DNA from: Acanthacorydalis orientalis
Lineage: Eukaryota; Arthropoda; Insecta; Megaloptera; Corydalidae
DNA: 64,000 bases
Direction: 5' to 3'
Assembly (NCBI GenBank): GCA_034766995.1
Contig: CM068322.1
Span: 18,912,745-18,976,744, forward strand
The notes beneath the pieces are model-generated. The model was given only the letters and a program-made list of their open reading frames with translations, did no database searches and had not been told where the DNA came from. This document shows, piece after piece, positions 1 to 13,659 of the stretch. Made by a program: the position numbers and the translations under genes. Position 1 is the stretch's first letter, and the number at the start of each line of letters is the position of its first letter.

Positions 1-1170
1 GCTTTAAAACAATAGAAGCACAGGCAGGAATACAAAAAAGTTTTATATTAAGTTATTTACTCATATTTAATTATATTTTTTAACTAAAGTTATACTTGTT
101 ATAGAAAATTATTCAATGCTGAAAAATATAATAAATTTATATTTTATTCTAATTTTTTGATTGAAACATAATTTTCACTTAACGATTTTTACATTCATTT
201 TAAAGTGATTTATTAATAAAGGATTTAATCTGTAGCAGAGAAAAATTCCCTACGTACTATTTTCGAGTAATAAAAAGTATTAATGTAGTTTTAAGAGTGT
301 CGTCTATAAAATAAAAGAAAAATATGTATGTATAATATTATTTTATACCATTTTATAAGTACGCGTGACAGTATAATAACGCAATACATTATTTTAATTA
401 ATTTTTTTAAAAAAAATTGCAAATACACGTAAGACTATTGTAAAAATATTTTCAAACAACTGTCTCTGCAAAACGAAAAAAAAATGAAATATTTTATGCT
501 ACATTTCACTAATTAATCATATTTCCGACCTGCCCATATTTCTCTTGAGGAAAATAAATGTCATAGATAATATACGTATTTAATTTTTTAAATATTGAGG
601 GATATAATGTTTATAAATTTAATAATTTTTTTATTTTTGTCCAGACTTGGCAATCTTCAGTTAAAAAAACTTAATTAATTTGAATATTCTCCCAAATATC
701 GAGTCTAATTTGGTATATTAAATTATCTTCATTTTAATGATATATTTCATAATTTTTTTTTGAATTATGATAAAATTCACTTTCACATATACATAATTTT
801 ATACACAATACAGTTTTTTCTTAATAAAATGTTAATAATTGTTTATCATTTATTTTGATCTGATTATACACATTTCAATATGGAACCATTATCCTCAGAA
901 GGTAAACACAAAAAATATCAAGTTATGTTGAATGATCTCATTTTCTTCAAGTAATAATTGAGGATAAATTTACTTAATACGTTTGCATCGAACAAAAAGG
1001 AATAATAAGTAATTGTTGAATATTGTGATAAGAATATTTCATGGCATGAGAGGAAAAATTCATTTTAAAAAAAATATTCTATCTAAGGAACAGATATTAT
1101 AATAGAAGAGTATAATAAATGTTAAAATGAAAAATTAATTATTGAAAAAATTGAAAAAAAATAATTTTTA
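1..1170. other. Gene-free AT-rich stretch
   Basis: Very AT-rich sequence with many homopolymer runs of A or T. I see no coding potential, known repeat or RNA gene. Confidence 0.6.
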
Positions 1171-1542
1171 TTAAATGTAAAAATTAATTAGGTGCTTTTG
1201 AATTGAATCAATCATTACTCGGTTTTGAATTAAAATATTTTCTCGCCGTTTTAAGATTTTGGAGTGCCAACTTTAACGTTTAAAAATACTATATATCTTG
1301 ACTAATCAGCATTATCCCATGAAACGGTGAGGAACACAATGGCGTCCGAGAAGCAGTATATTAGGCATTGCATACTTTTCGCATTCCAGTTGAAAAAAAT
1401 GCTACCGAACCGAATAATGTGTTCAGTTTTGGAGGAAGGTTTTGTGATGCATAAAATATGAAAAATATACTAAAATAGTGGAAGAGATCTGAAAAACATT
1501 ACGGCTTCATCGACTCAAAGCCGCCATATTTTTTTCGACAAG
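1171..1542 (+). mobile_element. Mariner remnant, mauritiana-like, internally deleted and 3' truncated
   Basis: Starts with a diverged terminal repeat resembling TTAGGTGTAAAAATTAATTC. It then follows, base for base with scattered changes, the other copies at 18943, 22348, 26981 and 55393. From 1339 a decayed N-terminal transposase reading (MASEKQYIRHC, FAFQLKK) is visible, like the start of Mos1-type transposases. Near 1478 it crosses the same internal deletion joint as the 18.9, 22.3 and 27.0 kb copies, passing straight to the C-terminal segment (HRLKAA-like, FFRQG). The right terminal repeat is missing. Not functional. Confidence 0.8.
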
Positions 1543-2972
1543 GAAATAATTATTTAATCACAATGAAAAATATAACTGAATATCTTTATTTTTTATTAAA
1601 AAAATAAGGAATATTATGAGAGACATCATTGAAGTTTATTTAAAGGCGGTCTAAATTCTTCAATTATATCTAAATATCGTAAATTTAAAAAAATAAACTG
1701 TTTATATATGAATAACGAAGACTTTTCAATTATTTAGGATTTGTTATTCTAAAATTACAATCTTTCCATTTTTCTTAACGTATCTTTGTTTATTATTCAA
1801 CCTCTTTATACATACGAAAATACATTACGACGAGAAAATAATCACTTTAATTCTGAACTCTTGGAATGGAGTTTATGCCACCGTTTCGCTATTATAAAGT
1901 AATAAGTGTTGTAATTTATTTAAAATTTAACTCTGACGTTAGAAATAAAATAATTTTAAAGAATTTTGCGAATAGAAAAGTAATTATTTATGAAATTATA
2001 TATTCTAATTTGCTTAAGAATCATTAAAAATATATAATTATATGTTGAAGGTTTGTTAAAAAAGACATCATGATAACATCAATCAATTTTCACAAAAGAC
2101 CCAAACCGTATATTTTTCTGCACTTTAGAATTCAGAAAATAATGCATTGCTATCTAAATACACATATGATAATTACACATGATCAATAATCAATGACAAC
2201 AGTTTTGAACGAAAACGATTTTTGTAGTTTGTGAGTGATATAAAAAATTTACTGCCGAAAGTAACCTAGCTATAGTTTCAAAACTCTTGTGTTGATAACA
2301 ACAGTCCTCATAATAATCTCTTGGAAATATTTAGAGTTTTTACTAAATAACAATAATTAGTTTTTTTATTGGTAAAAATTTCTATTTAAGTATATTTCAG
2401 CTTTATACTAACACATTAAATAATTCTTATAATAGTTTACGCGCCCTTAAACTTCAAATAAATAAGTAAAAAAATCTGTTAAGAAGTATATTTTAACTTT
2501 TTTGTGCATTTAAAAGTATACTACGAAAAAAAAATAATCTTTAGATTGTAAAATAAAGATGTTTTTACTTTTAATTCATATATTAATTTCTTCATTATAA
2601 AATAAAATTTAAACTTAAACGTTATTTTTTTGATAGAAAATCCAGATTATAGAAGAATTCGACTCAATTGAAAAAGTGTATGTTTTAAACAAGTTGCTAA
2701 TGTAGATATGTTTTACAATTACCCTTATCATTCAAACCATTCTCACAATTACAACAAAGTATTACAGAATAATTCAAATTCCTGTTTTACATTTAATATA
2801 ATTGTAATAAAAAGATTAGTTTGAAATAGACAACTGTTGAGTATGTGCATTCATTTCATTACAGTAAAATTTCGTTACAAGGCTGAAAAAATTAATTAAC
2901 GTTGTATGATGCAGCTTTAAACGAGTTGTTTCTCTATTTTCAACAAGCACGTGTGTACATACTAATACATTT

Positions 2973-3012
<40 letters not shown>

Positions 3013-3593
3013 TTTATCTGTACACATATATGTATGTTCGAATACAACTATTAGATACATTTAAAAATTTAACAACAATCTAGTGCTATCTATTTTGATG
3101 TTTGTATTTTGTTTTCAATGAAATAAAATTCAAAACGAGAAGGATACATGCTGAATAAATAACAAACATTTTAACTAGTTTAAAAAATTGTTCATTAAAA
3201 ATAAAAACACCTATGGACGAGTGTTAATGAGTTTTATTTGTTTTTCAATTATATTTAAATATTATTAAATTATTATAATTTTAAGTAGATCTGCTTAGAA
3301 GACTATTTTTTACTGATTTCTCTCTCTAATCCATGCTTGAAGCCTTTGAAATGAAGGTAATGGATTTAAGTGGATGAAAATTTACAGTACTATTTATTCA
3401 ATGAAGATTAATGTAAGTCACAAAACAAGGAATTGGATTAATAAAATATTGATAACGGAATCAAAATTCTTTCATATACTTGGCAGTAATTGTTTGAAGA
3501 TTCCGATAATAGTAATGGATACATAACATTTTAAAAAATATTTAATTATAAATACATATGTATGTATGTATGCACATATGTGTATATATACAT

Positions 3594-3596
<3 letters not shown>

Positions 3597-3642
<46 letters not shown>
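3597..3642. repeat. (TA)n microsatellite
   Basis: About 23 uninterrupted TA units, preceded by TATG and TATA variant units. Confidence 0.95.
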
Positions 3643-3644
<2 letters not shown>

Positions 3645-5177
3645 GTGTATTAATTAAATCTTTATCGATCATTTCAGAAAATCGAGTCAAGAGTATAACC
3701 ATTTGTCTGCTCATTAAAGCTACAACATTGCATAGAAGCTATATGAATTCGCATTGTGCTCATTGCTCCCCGGTGTCAGAAAATTCACATTTATTTTGCT
3801 AACAACACGAATTCTACTCTCATTAGTTCATTATGTTTATTTAATGAATTTGGTTTTAGAAGCAATATCGTGTTTCAAGCAGAGTTTTTTCTACTAAGAT
3901 TTTTCTACTGTAAAATTTATTAAAAGGTGAAAAATCGTAGGAAAGTAAATATGACTATTACAGTTATTAAGTGTGAAGTAATTTAGCGAAAATGTTTATT
4001 TACATTTATATGATTCAGTAAAACAGATGATACATATTAAAATGTAACCTTTTAATGTTAGAACATTTATAAACAACATGAATAACTGAATATATGCAAA
4101 AGTTGAACGGCATTGAGAGCCGCTACAAGAGAAATGAAAGAGTTTCCCGTTAAAGGCAATTTTAATTATAGAAAATGACATGGTTACCAAATCAATACCA
4201 AATTAAAAACTAGTCAGACTGATAAATTCAAACGTGATATTTTTTGTTGGTTTTCATTAATATTTTTATAAATAGCTCGTAAAAGAAATACATCATATAA
4301 TACATTATCCAATAAATATAAGTTTTTAAAGTCAATAATACTTTTTAGATATACTTTTCGTGAATTCAAAGCATTGTTATATATAACATGCCTTCAATGA
4401 ATGATCCATTACTGAAAAAATATCTTTTAATTTCTTTCAATTTTAACAACCAATTACCTCTACTCATATATTTAGAGATTATTTTCTAATTGTTAATTGA
4501 TCTGTTTCTATCTCTTTATTAGATCTAGGTTAATAATTTCAATATATATATAATAATAATAATATTCAATAATAATCAAGTACTTCTTTTAAAATAAAGA
4601 GGATTTTTCGATTTCTATATTGAAGCGTTAAGTGCAAACAAACTTATTTATAGCTTTCTAGTATGCAAGACATTTATCATTTAGTTTTCAAGAATAATAT
4701 ATAAAACTAAGTTAGAATTGAAAATAAAGATTCATAAAAATGTCTGAATCAACATGTATTTTTGTAATATTTTTTTAAGGAATTCAAAGTTATCTTATAT
4801 AATAAAAACAACTCATTCCTTTATCTTATATAATGAATAGCAACTCATTTAGTTTATATGCCATTAGAAAAAAAATATAATTATATATATTCTATTTCTT
4901 GGTTTTAATACAGAAATTTATTACATTGCTCCTACTAACTTAAATAATTACGTTTTTAACATTTATGTGTTAAATAAAACTATCAAAAATTGAATAATAC
5001 ACTTTCATTATTTTTAAAAATGATTTTGTAAAATGTTTTTCTTATTACAAAACATTTACAATATATAAATTTCCTATCAATAGAACACCATTATATTTTC
5101 ATTAGTTATTTTCAAACATTTATATATTTTAATACCGGAATTGAAAATAAATATTTTATCTTCGTACCTGTTTCCAT

Positions 5178-5244
5178 TTATATATATATATATATACATA
5201 ATATATATATATATATATGTATATATTATATATATATATATATG
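5178..5244. repeat. Interrupted (TA)n microsatellite
   Basis: Three TA blocks separated by CATA and GTATATTA interruptions; the interruptions make the array close to palindromic. Confidence 0.9.
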
Positions 5245-5829
5245 TAACTAGATTGATCAAAACATTCTATATTAAAAGAATGTTGAAAAATTATATAAAC
5301 TATTGATAATGTTATGAAATTAAACAATATGAATATTAAATATTAACGATATGGTCATTTCATTTTTATAATAATTTTATATAATATATTTTAATAACCA
5401 ATGTAATAAAAATGTATCCATTAATTTAGAAATTCTATATTTTTTGTTTTAAAAAATATAAAATTATGTTGTTGATAAATTACATTGCAGGTGTAGTTTC
5501 CAATTAAGTATGCGGAAATATTACAAACGGAAGTTACAAAGGAAGTTTTGTGTATACATATATATATATATATACATTTAAATATTATTAAACATATTCT
5601 AAAAGTTTTAGTGCTTTCCCCAAAAAAAAAACTTTAAAAAGTGCTATATATTGGGAAATATCTATGTACATATGAACATTGTTTTATTTACTTTCGAACA
5701 AAAACAGTTCTAAACAAAACAAACGCGGTTCATTAATATAAAAAACATATATAAAAATGATTCTTTTTTGTAATCTACTATTTTCTGAAATGAAACTTTT
5801 ATGAACAATAAACAATTTTCTCAATAATA

Positions 5830-6370
5830 GATAAACCAACTACCTCTTCTGAAGATCAAAATTCTCTAAGCGGCTCCTTTTAGACACGAAACGAACTCTT
5901 CTTTTGACAGTTCATACTTGTTCAGATGTTTTCAAAACACATCCGTGCAACGAAACACTAATACTATAATTATTCTGTCATTCACGTTACTTTCCATCCA
6001 TCAGCACTTAACGAACATTCTGTTTGTATTTAATTTAAAACCCGCAATAGTGCTGTGTTGAGCGTTCATCAAAAAGAAAACCGCACGAATAAGCACCGGT
6101 TCGTAGACAGTCTTTATGCAGTGCAGAACGGGCGGACAAAAAACGTATTTTTATGTTATTTATGTAGAGTGCAAGAGCACTGCACACACTACTTCATTTG
6201 AAGCGCACGCTATGAATAATGTTTGTGTATGTGTACAAGATGTGTGAGGTAGAACTCGACCGACGTCTAGCGTCGTTGTGACTGGATGGCAGCTGCGGCG
6301 GCGCCGCGACGCTTGCTTTCCCGTCAGCTGAACGAATCGCGTGCGCCGCTAATCACGCAAGCGTCAGATA
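5830..6370. promoter_or_regulatory. CpG-rich island, possible promoter or first exon
   Basis: GC content and CpG frequency rise sharply over background, strongest at 6243-6365 with GGCGGCGCCGCGACGC and GCGTGCGCCGC. In an otherwise CpG-poor, AT-rich setting this usually marks a promoter or 5' exon. On the minus strand a moderate donor (GAG|GTAGTT) lies near 5840. I could not identify a start codon with a convincing frame. Strand and transcript are unproven. Confidence 0.4.
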
Positions 6371-7039
6371 TAAGTTCATAAGTAGACTTTTATTTAGATA
6401 TTTTTTCAAATGGTAATTTAGAAAATAATTATATTGAACATTTAACTAATTAGATAAGGAAAAAAAATACTATAAAATAACATTGTATGATTTAATAAAA
6501 CTAAAAATTTCATTAATTTGGAACAATATATATTTTTTTCACACATTTTTACATATCTTTAATCATTCATGCTCGAAAATGTTTCAAATTAACCCAACAT
6601 AATTGAAAAAGGACATTAAATTCTATATATCGGATATTATTATACATTTTATAATATTTTCAATATGGTAACATCTAAAATCGTTTTTTTTTTGTATAAA
6701 AAAAATCTATAGGAATAGGACGTAAAAATAAATAAAAAGAGAAATATAAAATTATATTTGTGACCTCATAGACGGTATTAGTTTAATATGTCGATTATTT
6801 TTTTCAATATGTTGATTAATTTTATTCAATAAACATTTTTCCAAATTAAATATCCTTGGCATTTTTTTAATATATTCTTCAGTATACAATTCAGAAATGT
6901 ATTCAGAATCTCTTTATCACAAGCAGTTTTGTTTGTGACTGATATTCTAAATTTGATAGCTTTTTCCGTGAATAAAAGCTGTACAAATATATATTTTTAA
7001 ATTGTTTATTATTTAATGTTAACGCTGCATCGATTCTTT

Positions 7040-7495
7040 CAGAAGAACCTGGTTTTATTATTAATTTTACTTCAAATTTGGCTACTTAAAGATGGAAAAT
7101 AAGTACATAAGACCAATAAGCGTATTTTTCAGTCTGTATTTTAGTAACATTAACTTTGGTTTTATTATTAATTTTGCTTCAAATAGAGCTATTGAATTAA
7201 AGATGGAATTGAGAATTTTTTGTATGAGTTCAAAACTGGTGGTAAAAAAACAGAAACTACTCGTAAACTAAACGATGCTTTTGGTGTATTAACTGTTAAG
7301 AAACGTACCATGCAATGGTGGTTCCAAAAAAAATCATGATGGGGACGAGAGCCTTGAAGAAGAAGGTCGCAGGCGTCCTTCTTCAGTTCATAGCGACTAA
7401 CTGAATGCATTGAATCAGAACCATCCACAATAATTTGTAAGCTGGCAGAAAAGATGTATGTTAATCATTTAACAGTTTTGGACCATTAAAAACAA
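7040..7495 (+). mobile_element. Mariner 5' remnant, cecropia/Hsmar1-like, with partial tandem copy
   Basis: From about 7200 a broken reading gives transposase N-terminal text: FLYEFKTGGKK-like, then AFGV, then the WWF block of the helix-turn-helix, DESLEEEGRRRPSS and LAEKMYVNHLTV-like. Several frameshifts and stops are needed. It is related to the copies at 14687 and 31044. The non-coding lead sequence is present twice, at about 7048-7093 and 7156-7208. The catalytic region and right terminal repeat are absent. Confidence 0.75.
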
Positions 7496-7499
7496 CTAG

Positions 7500-8419
7500 G
7501 ATAGAACAATATATATGAATTTTAAAGTCATAAACTGTAATTATTTTTAATTACCTGATAAAAAAGTTAAACTAATATACAAGATTGATCTAGTTAGTAA
7601 CGAATGATTTTTTTGGAGTTTCGACTTAATTTTCAATGAAAATATGGATTAAAAAAAATATAATTTTTGTTAAAATTTAAATAGTAATTTATAAATTCTA
7701 TAAATAAAAAAATGTTTATCTTTACTATTTTAATTTGAACCAAAGTTATATATTTAAAATAAACGATAAAATATAATCTGTATCATTAAAAATTAATATT
7801 TCTTATATTTTTATATGCAACTATTTTTTTACTTTTTTTCTATGGCCTTACTAAAAAATATATCAATCGATAATTTTATACGAATAAGTAAGATATAATA
7901 GATTCAATGTTTTATATGGAAAAGTATAAAGATGCACACCTCAATGACAATACAAAATAGTTCCTTAGAATAAAGTATGGGTCTAAGGATATAAGGATGG
8001 CAAGTGTATTGTCTTATATGAATCCTGTAGGACAGTTTATTTTTTTACAATCACATTTCAATTTTTTTATATATAAAGTATAAGAAATGATCTTGTTCGT
8101 GATCTATAAGGTTTACATAAAACAATAAAGAATAGGAATACAGGTAAACAACAGCATAAAGAAGAACAATTTAATAGAAATTTCAGAATGTACACGTAGA
8201 TAGAATATTAACTACTGTCATCATTTTGAGAATCAAATATCTGAAATACAAATATATATGTTATATATATATAATTATTGCAAAAAAAAATACGAAGATA
8301 AGCATTCAGTACTGAGTTAAAAAATGGTTTTATCTAGAAGTACACAGGTGTTATAACCACAACAATTATTTATTTATTCATAGATTAAAAAAAATATTTT
8401 TGTTTTATATATATATATT

Positions 8420-8456
<37 letters not shown>

Positions 8457-8463
8457 AATGTAT

Positions 8464-8507
<44 letters not shown>

Positions 8508-9195
8508 TAAAATATCAAATTACAGTTATATATTTTTACAATAAGAATGTTTTAATAAAAATATCATTTCTACGAAAATATAACTAAAATATGATCCCAT
8601 ACAAGTTATTATTCCGATACATCATATATATATATATAGTTGTTATTTATCAAGTCATCATAAAATTCTTAGAATTTCTATTTATGGAGTCTTCCTGTAA
8701 TAATGTAGTACTTCAATACTACGAACTTTTTATTCTAAATTTGTTCACAGCGTTTATATAGAAATCATATTCCTAAAATGGTTCAAATAAATATGTAAGT
8801 TTTTTTATAAGTTTAATCATTTCTGAAAATAATATTAATTAGATGAGACTGATATCATTGACAAAATTTATTGAATTTATTGATATTAGAATTTGCTTCT
8901 TTAAGCCTGTATAATTTTTTTATTTTTTATTAAATATTATTCATCATTTATTAATCATTTTCATTATGTTATATCATATAGTATAATAAAATTTCATAAA
9001 AATCTGAATCAAAAATGAATATCATTAACATAAAACTATTTTTTTTATTAATAATATAGAACAATACTTCATTGACTTATATAATTGTAAAGAAAATATT
9101 TTTTTGAATTACCTAATGTTTTTTTTTGAAAATGATTTAAAAATCATTTTAAAAGAAATATATATATATATATATATGTATATGCGTACGTGTGT

Positions 9196-9205
<10 letters not shown>
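7500..9205. other. Gene-free AT-rich stretch
   Basis: Holds a compound TA/TTTATA/CA array at 8406-8506 and shorter TA runs near 8625 and 9160. No coding segment seen. Confidence 0.6.
8406..8506. repeat. Compound TA microsatellite
   Basis: TA blocks with TTTATA interruptions, a TACACACACATACA bridge and a final TA block. Confidence 0.9.

Positions 9206-9255
<50 letters not shown>
9206..9255. repeat. (TA)n microsatellite
   Basis: About 25 TA units, directly abutting the 3' end of a possible reverse transcriptase remnant on the minus strand. Confidence 0.95.
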
Positions 9256-9257
<2 letters not shown>

Positions 9258-9495
9258 GAAAGTACACTCCTTGGATGAAGGGATAAACATCTAAAGTTCG
9301 GATTAAAATTGCACAAAATCGTTTTTTCTGATAACCGACAAAAGTTTCACTGCAACTTGTCCAATAAGTTAAACATTCCTTCTTGAACGTCCAGCTCTTA
9401 TCGAGAAAATTCCCATGGTATTTGATTCCCCTTGATCCGAGTGATATGCGTACTGTTGAATTCAACGCCTCGATGCTATGTCACATTAGCATCGT
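9256..9495 (-). mobile_element. Possible decayed non-LTR reverse transcriptase fragment (R1/jockey-like)
   Basis: The minus-strand frame reads GIKYHGNFLDKSWTFKKE. This resembles the IKYLGxxLDxxWTFKxH block found after the catalytic core of R1- and jockey-type reverse transcriptases. In neighbouring frames IGQVAVKLLS and NPNFRCLS could continue the same domain after frameshifts (compare LMPNLRGPS-type text). Less AT-rich than its surroundings. The fragment ends at the TA array 9206-9255. It is short and decayed, so the family call is tentative. Confidence 0.35.
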
Positions 9496-11133
9496 TTGAA
9501 AAACAAGAAGTGTTTCTATATTTCTGTCACTTTATAAATAAAATTGGCTCTTATAAAAAATATTTTCCATTATTATCATATTTTGCTATTGTAATTTCAA
9601 ATTGCTGTTTTATTTCTTAAAAAAAGCATTATTATTTTAATATTATTATTATAAATAAATATTTAATTTGTAATTTTATAAAATTAAATAAAGTACGTTT
9701 TTGAAATTTGAACATGAATAAATAAAAAAGATAAACTTTTTGAAATTATTAAATATTACTCAAACATTAAATATCATTTAAGTTTAAGGTACAATTTAAA
9801 AGAGTTGTTTTTTGATGAAAACTAAAATAATTATATGCACAACAACAATTATTGTATATAATTTGATTTTTTAAAAAAATTATATTTGTTATAAAGTGAC
9901 ATAGAAGATATACTTTCAATTTATAAACTATTATTCTTGAAAAATATATTTATAGAAACAACATATTTTAAAACTTATTGAAAATCTATTGAAATTTAAT
10001 AAAGTACTGATCTTTTTACGTAATACAAACTTATTTATTCTTCAATAACATATTTTAATATAATCCAACCATTAAATTTAGATTTTAATGTTTCAAATTA
10101 TTAACTATATTTTAACAAGTATTACAAAGTATTTAAAAAGAGCATAAAATAAGAGGTTCTGTTTCATTGAATATATTATATATTATTTTATTCAGAGATT
10201 GTTTAATTTTCTCGTTTTAATTATTAATAATAACAAGACATTTATTATAAAGTTCACTTTTTTTTTCAAAAATCAATGGAATTTTATTATTGTATTATTT
10301 ATTGTAAAATATTTTTCTAATATTATATACAATTTTCATCCTAAAGGATCTTACTCTGATTTCATACCGAATAATTGTTCAACATTAATTAATTCAAACG
10401 TATCGTCTGATGTCTATCCTCAAGCGAATTTAGCTTAATAACCTTGAGTAGATGTGATGTATTTTCTTATCTAAAACATGAACTTGTGGTACTCTTATTT
10501 CTAACTATTTCACTCTTGACTTTCAATGTATCAGAACCAAGATATAAATAAATATATGATACATTAAGTAAATTGTGAAGTATAAAATTTTGATATTTGT
10601 TTAAAAAAATAATTAATACACCTTTTATATTTCAAATGTTATATTCCTTTGTATTTATCACTTGATTTAGAAATTAAATTTTCACAGTTTCCCGAATCAT
10701 CGCTTTAAAACGTATCGAACTTATAGTATAACGTATCAATTCCTAGATTTTTTCATACCAATAAAAGAATATCTTTGTCGGTACTTTGGAATTCTATTGA
10801 TTCACTATGAAAGACTATTTCAATTTTCAGCTAAAAAGTTCAATACATACAAAATTCAAAAAATTTCAAAACACATGTCCTAAATTTGTTTCAAAACTCT
10901 TTTATATTATTAAGATATATAATAATGTCACTATTCGATTTACATATTAACCAATTAATTAAAGATTTGTGTCTTTTGCTGGAAATATATCTTGTAAAAT
11001 ATTTCATCTTTGTATAAACGATTCATTTGTTTTAAGTATATTACTAGTATTTTACAAGTCATATTTAAAGAAACATTAATAAATTATTATTTAATACTTA
11101 AATCTCATTGAGAAATTGATTTCTGAAAATCAT

Positions 11134-11292
11134 TTTCAATGTCCTTCCCTTATATAAACATCTGTTAATATATCTGACTTGCTTTTCTAAGAAGTAGTAG
11201 AACAACCAAAAACTTGCAAGTGTATAGTTAAAGCTTCTATTACATTCTCAGTTTTATTGCAAAACAATTATCTTGTATATTTTTCTTATAAT
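11134..11292. repeat. Unclassified direct repeat, copy 1
   Basis: Shares a long, mostly matching segment with 12576-12732, including the runs AACTTGCAAGTGTATAGTTA and TTACATTCTCAGTTTT. The copies are about 1440 bp apart in the same orientation. No protein or terminal repeat is apparent. Confidence 0.8.
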
Positions 11293-11628
11293 GGCATCGT
11301 TTTCTAGTTTTGATTTTAAATAAACAAATTTTGAAATTGTTTAATAAAAATTAATTATACATAACTCAACAATTTTCTATTACATTTATTAATTATTTAA
11401 TATAAATATTTCATTGCATATTATTCATTTGAAGTATTTTTTTTTCATTTAATAATAAAAATAACTTGTACATCAATTCCCTTTATATAAATTTCTTATT
11501 TGTTCCGTTTATCGAAAGGTAACTGAAATTTATGAGAAAAACATTTTTGTTACAGATATCAAATTGTATATGTCCGACACGTACATCAAATTAGTACTTT
11601 TTGAAACAATTCAGATATATACAAACAC

Positions 11629-11631
<3 letters not shown>

Positions 11632-11677
<46 letters not shown>
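11632..11677. repeat. (TA)n microsatellite
   Basis: About 23 TA units after a short CA-rich lead. Confidence 0.95.
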
Positions 11678-11679
<2 letters not shown>

Positions 11680-12575
11680 AGGGAGAATGAAGTATGTGTA
11701 TGTATGAATTAAAGTTTAAGAAACTTGAAAAAGAACGAATTTAAAAACTGTAATTCAATATATCTTAGAACAGAAGAACACTTTTCAAGTTTTGCAATTT
11801 TAAAGCAATCAATGTTGTTTAGTTAAGGAAAACAATGTTATTTGTAGTAATTTTAACCTTCATTTACACTTAACAATAATATATATATATATATTATGTA
11901 TATCATATTTTATTGTTATAAATATTCGTATGAAATATTATAAGTTAGTTTCAAATATGTTTATCATTATTATTGGTATCCGAGGATGTCATTAATAATA
12001 ATAGTAAATATACTTGCTTAAGGCAACAACTCTGATAGCAAAGGTTATTATTATCAATAGTAAGACGTTCAACTATTACAAATTCTTTTCTTTCACCTAT
12101 TGCCGAGGGGTTTTTCTCGAGAAATTGTATTAAGATTTCGATTATTCTAACTATTAATTTATTTGTTGAATATGAGTTATTTTTTGTTCAGGAAGAACGA
12201 AAATTTTCAATTAATAAATGAAATAATTATTTTACTAAATTACTTTTACTAAATTATTCACAACTAAGACGTCTTGTTACAGATTTAAAAATAATATAAA
12301 CTCTAATTCTGTTTTCTACTTAATTTTCAAACGAATTACTCTAACATTTAGAATAAAATTTCATAAATACTTTATTTTTTTTATTACGTTCCTTATCTAT
12401 ATGTCATAACATATTTAATTTTGTATATTTTAACTCTCGAAACACAATAAAAAATATATTAGTTATTTGAAAAATATAAAAAAAATCTTAATTTTATTAA
12501 TTTTTTTGTTACAAATCTCAAAAAACTTATTTATTTTATGGGATTTATTGTCTACATTATTAATTCCGACAAATC

Positions 12576-12732
12576 ACCTTCAATGTCCATAGCTTATACA
12601 AACACCTATTAATATATCTGATTTGTTTTTCTGGGAAGTAGTGGAGTAAAAACTTGCAAGTGTATAGTTAAAGTTTTTATTACATTCTCAGTTTTAGTGC
12701 AAAACTATTATCTTTTATATTTGTCTTGTGAT
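12576..12732. repeat. Unclassified direct repeat, copy 2
   Basis: Second copy of the segment at 11134-11292, same orientation, with scattered substitutions and a small deletion near 12645. Confidence 0.8.
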
Positions 12733-13659
12733 TAATTTTCAAGCAAGTGATAATGACATATTTTTAGATTTAGAAATAGCTTTCTTGTACATCTTTTATT
12801 TATTACTTATAAAATGGATTTATTTCCTTTTAATGAAATCTGTTAAAAGGAACAAAGAGATATTCCAATGCTAATTTCCAATTTCAAATACATATCTGCC
12901 AAATTGTAGTCTAATTTATAAATCTCGAATTACGATTATCTATATAAAGCTATTCAATTAACGAATCTATCTTAAAAGGCAGTTAATAGATGAAATAAAT
13001 ACATATTGATGAAATTTGGAACAAGCCAAAATTACTTTTGAATGAATGAAATAATAAAAATATACATTCATTTTAAAAATATTTTCAATGTACTTTTTAA
13101 AAATCTCAATTTTGGATAAATTTGCTAGACTTTTTTCTACATAATATAGTGGAAGTTTACAATTGAATTAGAACATTAAAATTAATCTTCTATAAAAATA
13201 TATCTAATTCGACATATAATTTACTTTCTTAGTAATCTATTTCTTTATTATTGCCGATAGATTATTACTAGTACAGACAGTATTAACAGAATTAACGATT
13301 CTATCGATTGAATTCAAATTATTTGCTATCATCGAAATGAATTCTTAAAAAAATACGAAACGGTTTAAGTAATTAAAAATTACTTTTAAGTTAGTTAAAT
13401 ATGACAATTTTATCTTTGGTAGTTTTATTTTTACTCCTATTATAAGATATGAGTAAACTAATGGGCGTTTATTTTAATATACCAATTTTTAAGAAAATTG
13501 TCCTTTTTAAGTACAGTTACAGTTTCAATAATAAAAAAATAAAAGTTAATTTATAAATTATAAATACTGTTCTAGAAACTTTGCACAACTAGACTATATA
13601 TCATCATTTGTCTAAATGATAACAGTATGAATTTTTAAATAGGAAATAATAGCTAAAAA

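Larger units (their letters stand above)
1543..5830. other. Gene-free AT-rich stretch with TA arrays
   Basis: Contains TA arrays at 2981-3008, 3597-3642 and 5178-5244 and a short one near 5560. The longest open frames run through TA arrays as Tyr-Ile repeats and are not genes. No conserved coding segment was recognised. Confidence 0.6.
9500..13600. other. Gene-free AT-rich stretch with a repeated segment
   Basis: Mostly AT-rich sequence without recognisable genes. It holds a TA array at 11632-11677 and two diverged direct copies of a roughly 160-bp segment (11134-11292 and 12576-12732). The open frame at 10199-10438 is Asn/Phe/Ile-rich and has no recognisable feature. Confidence 0.55.

Noticed and set aside
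10199..10438. 79-codon open frame
   Set aside because: Composition is simply AT-rich (Asn, Ile, Phe, Lys), with no motif or exon signals.
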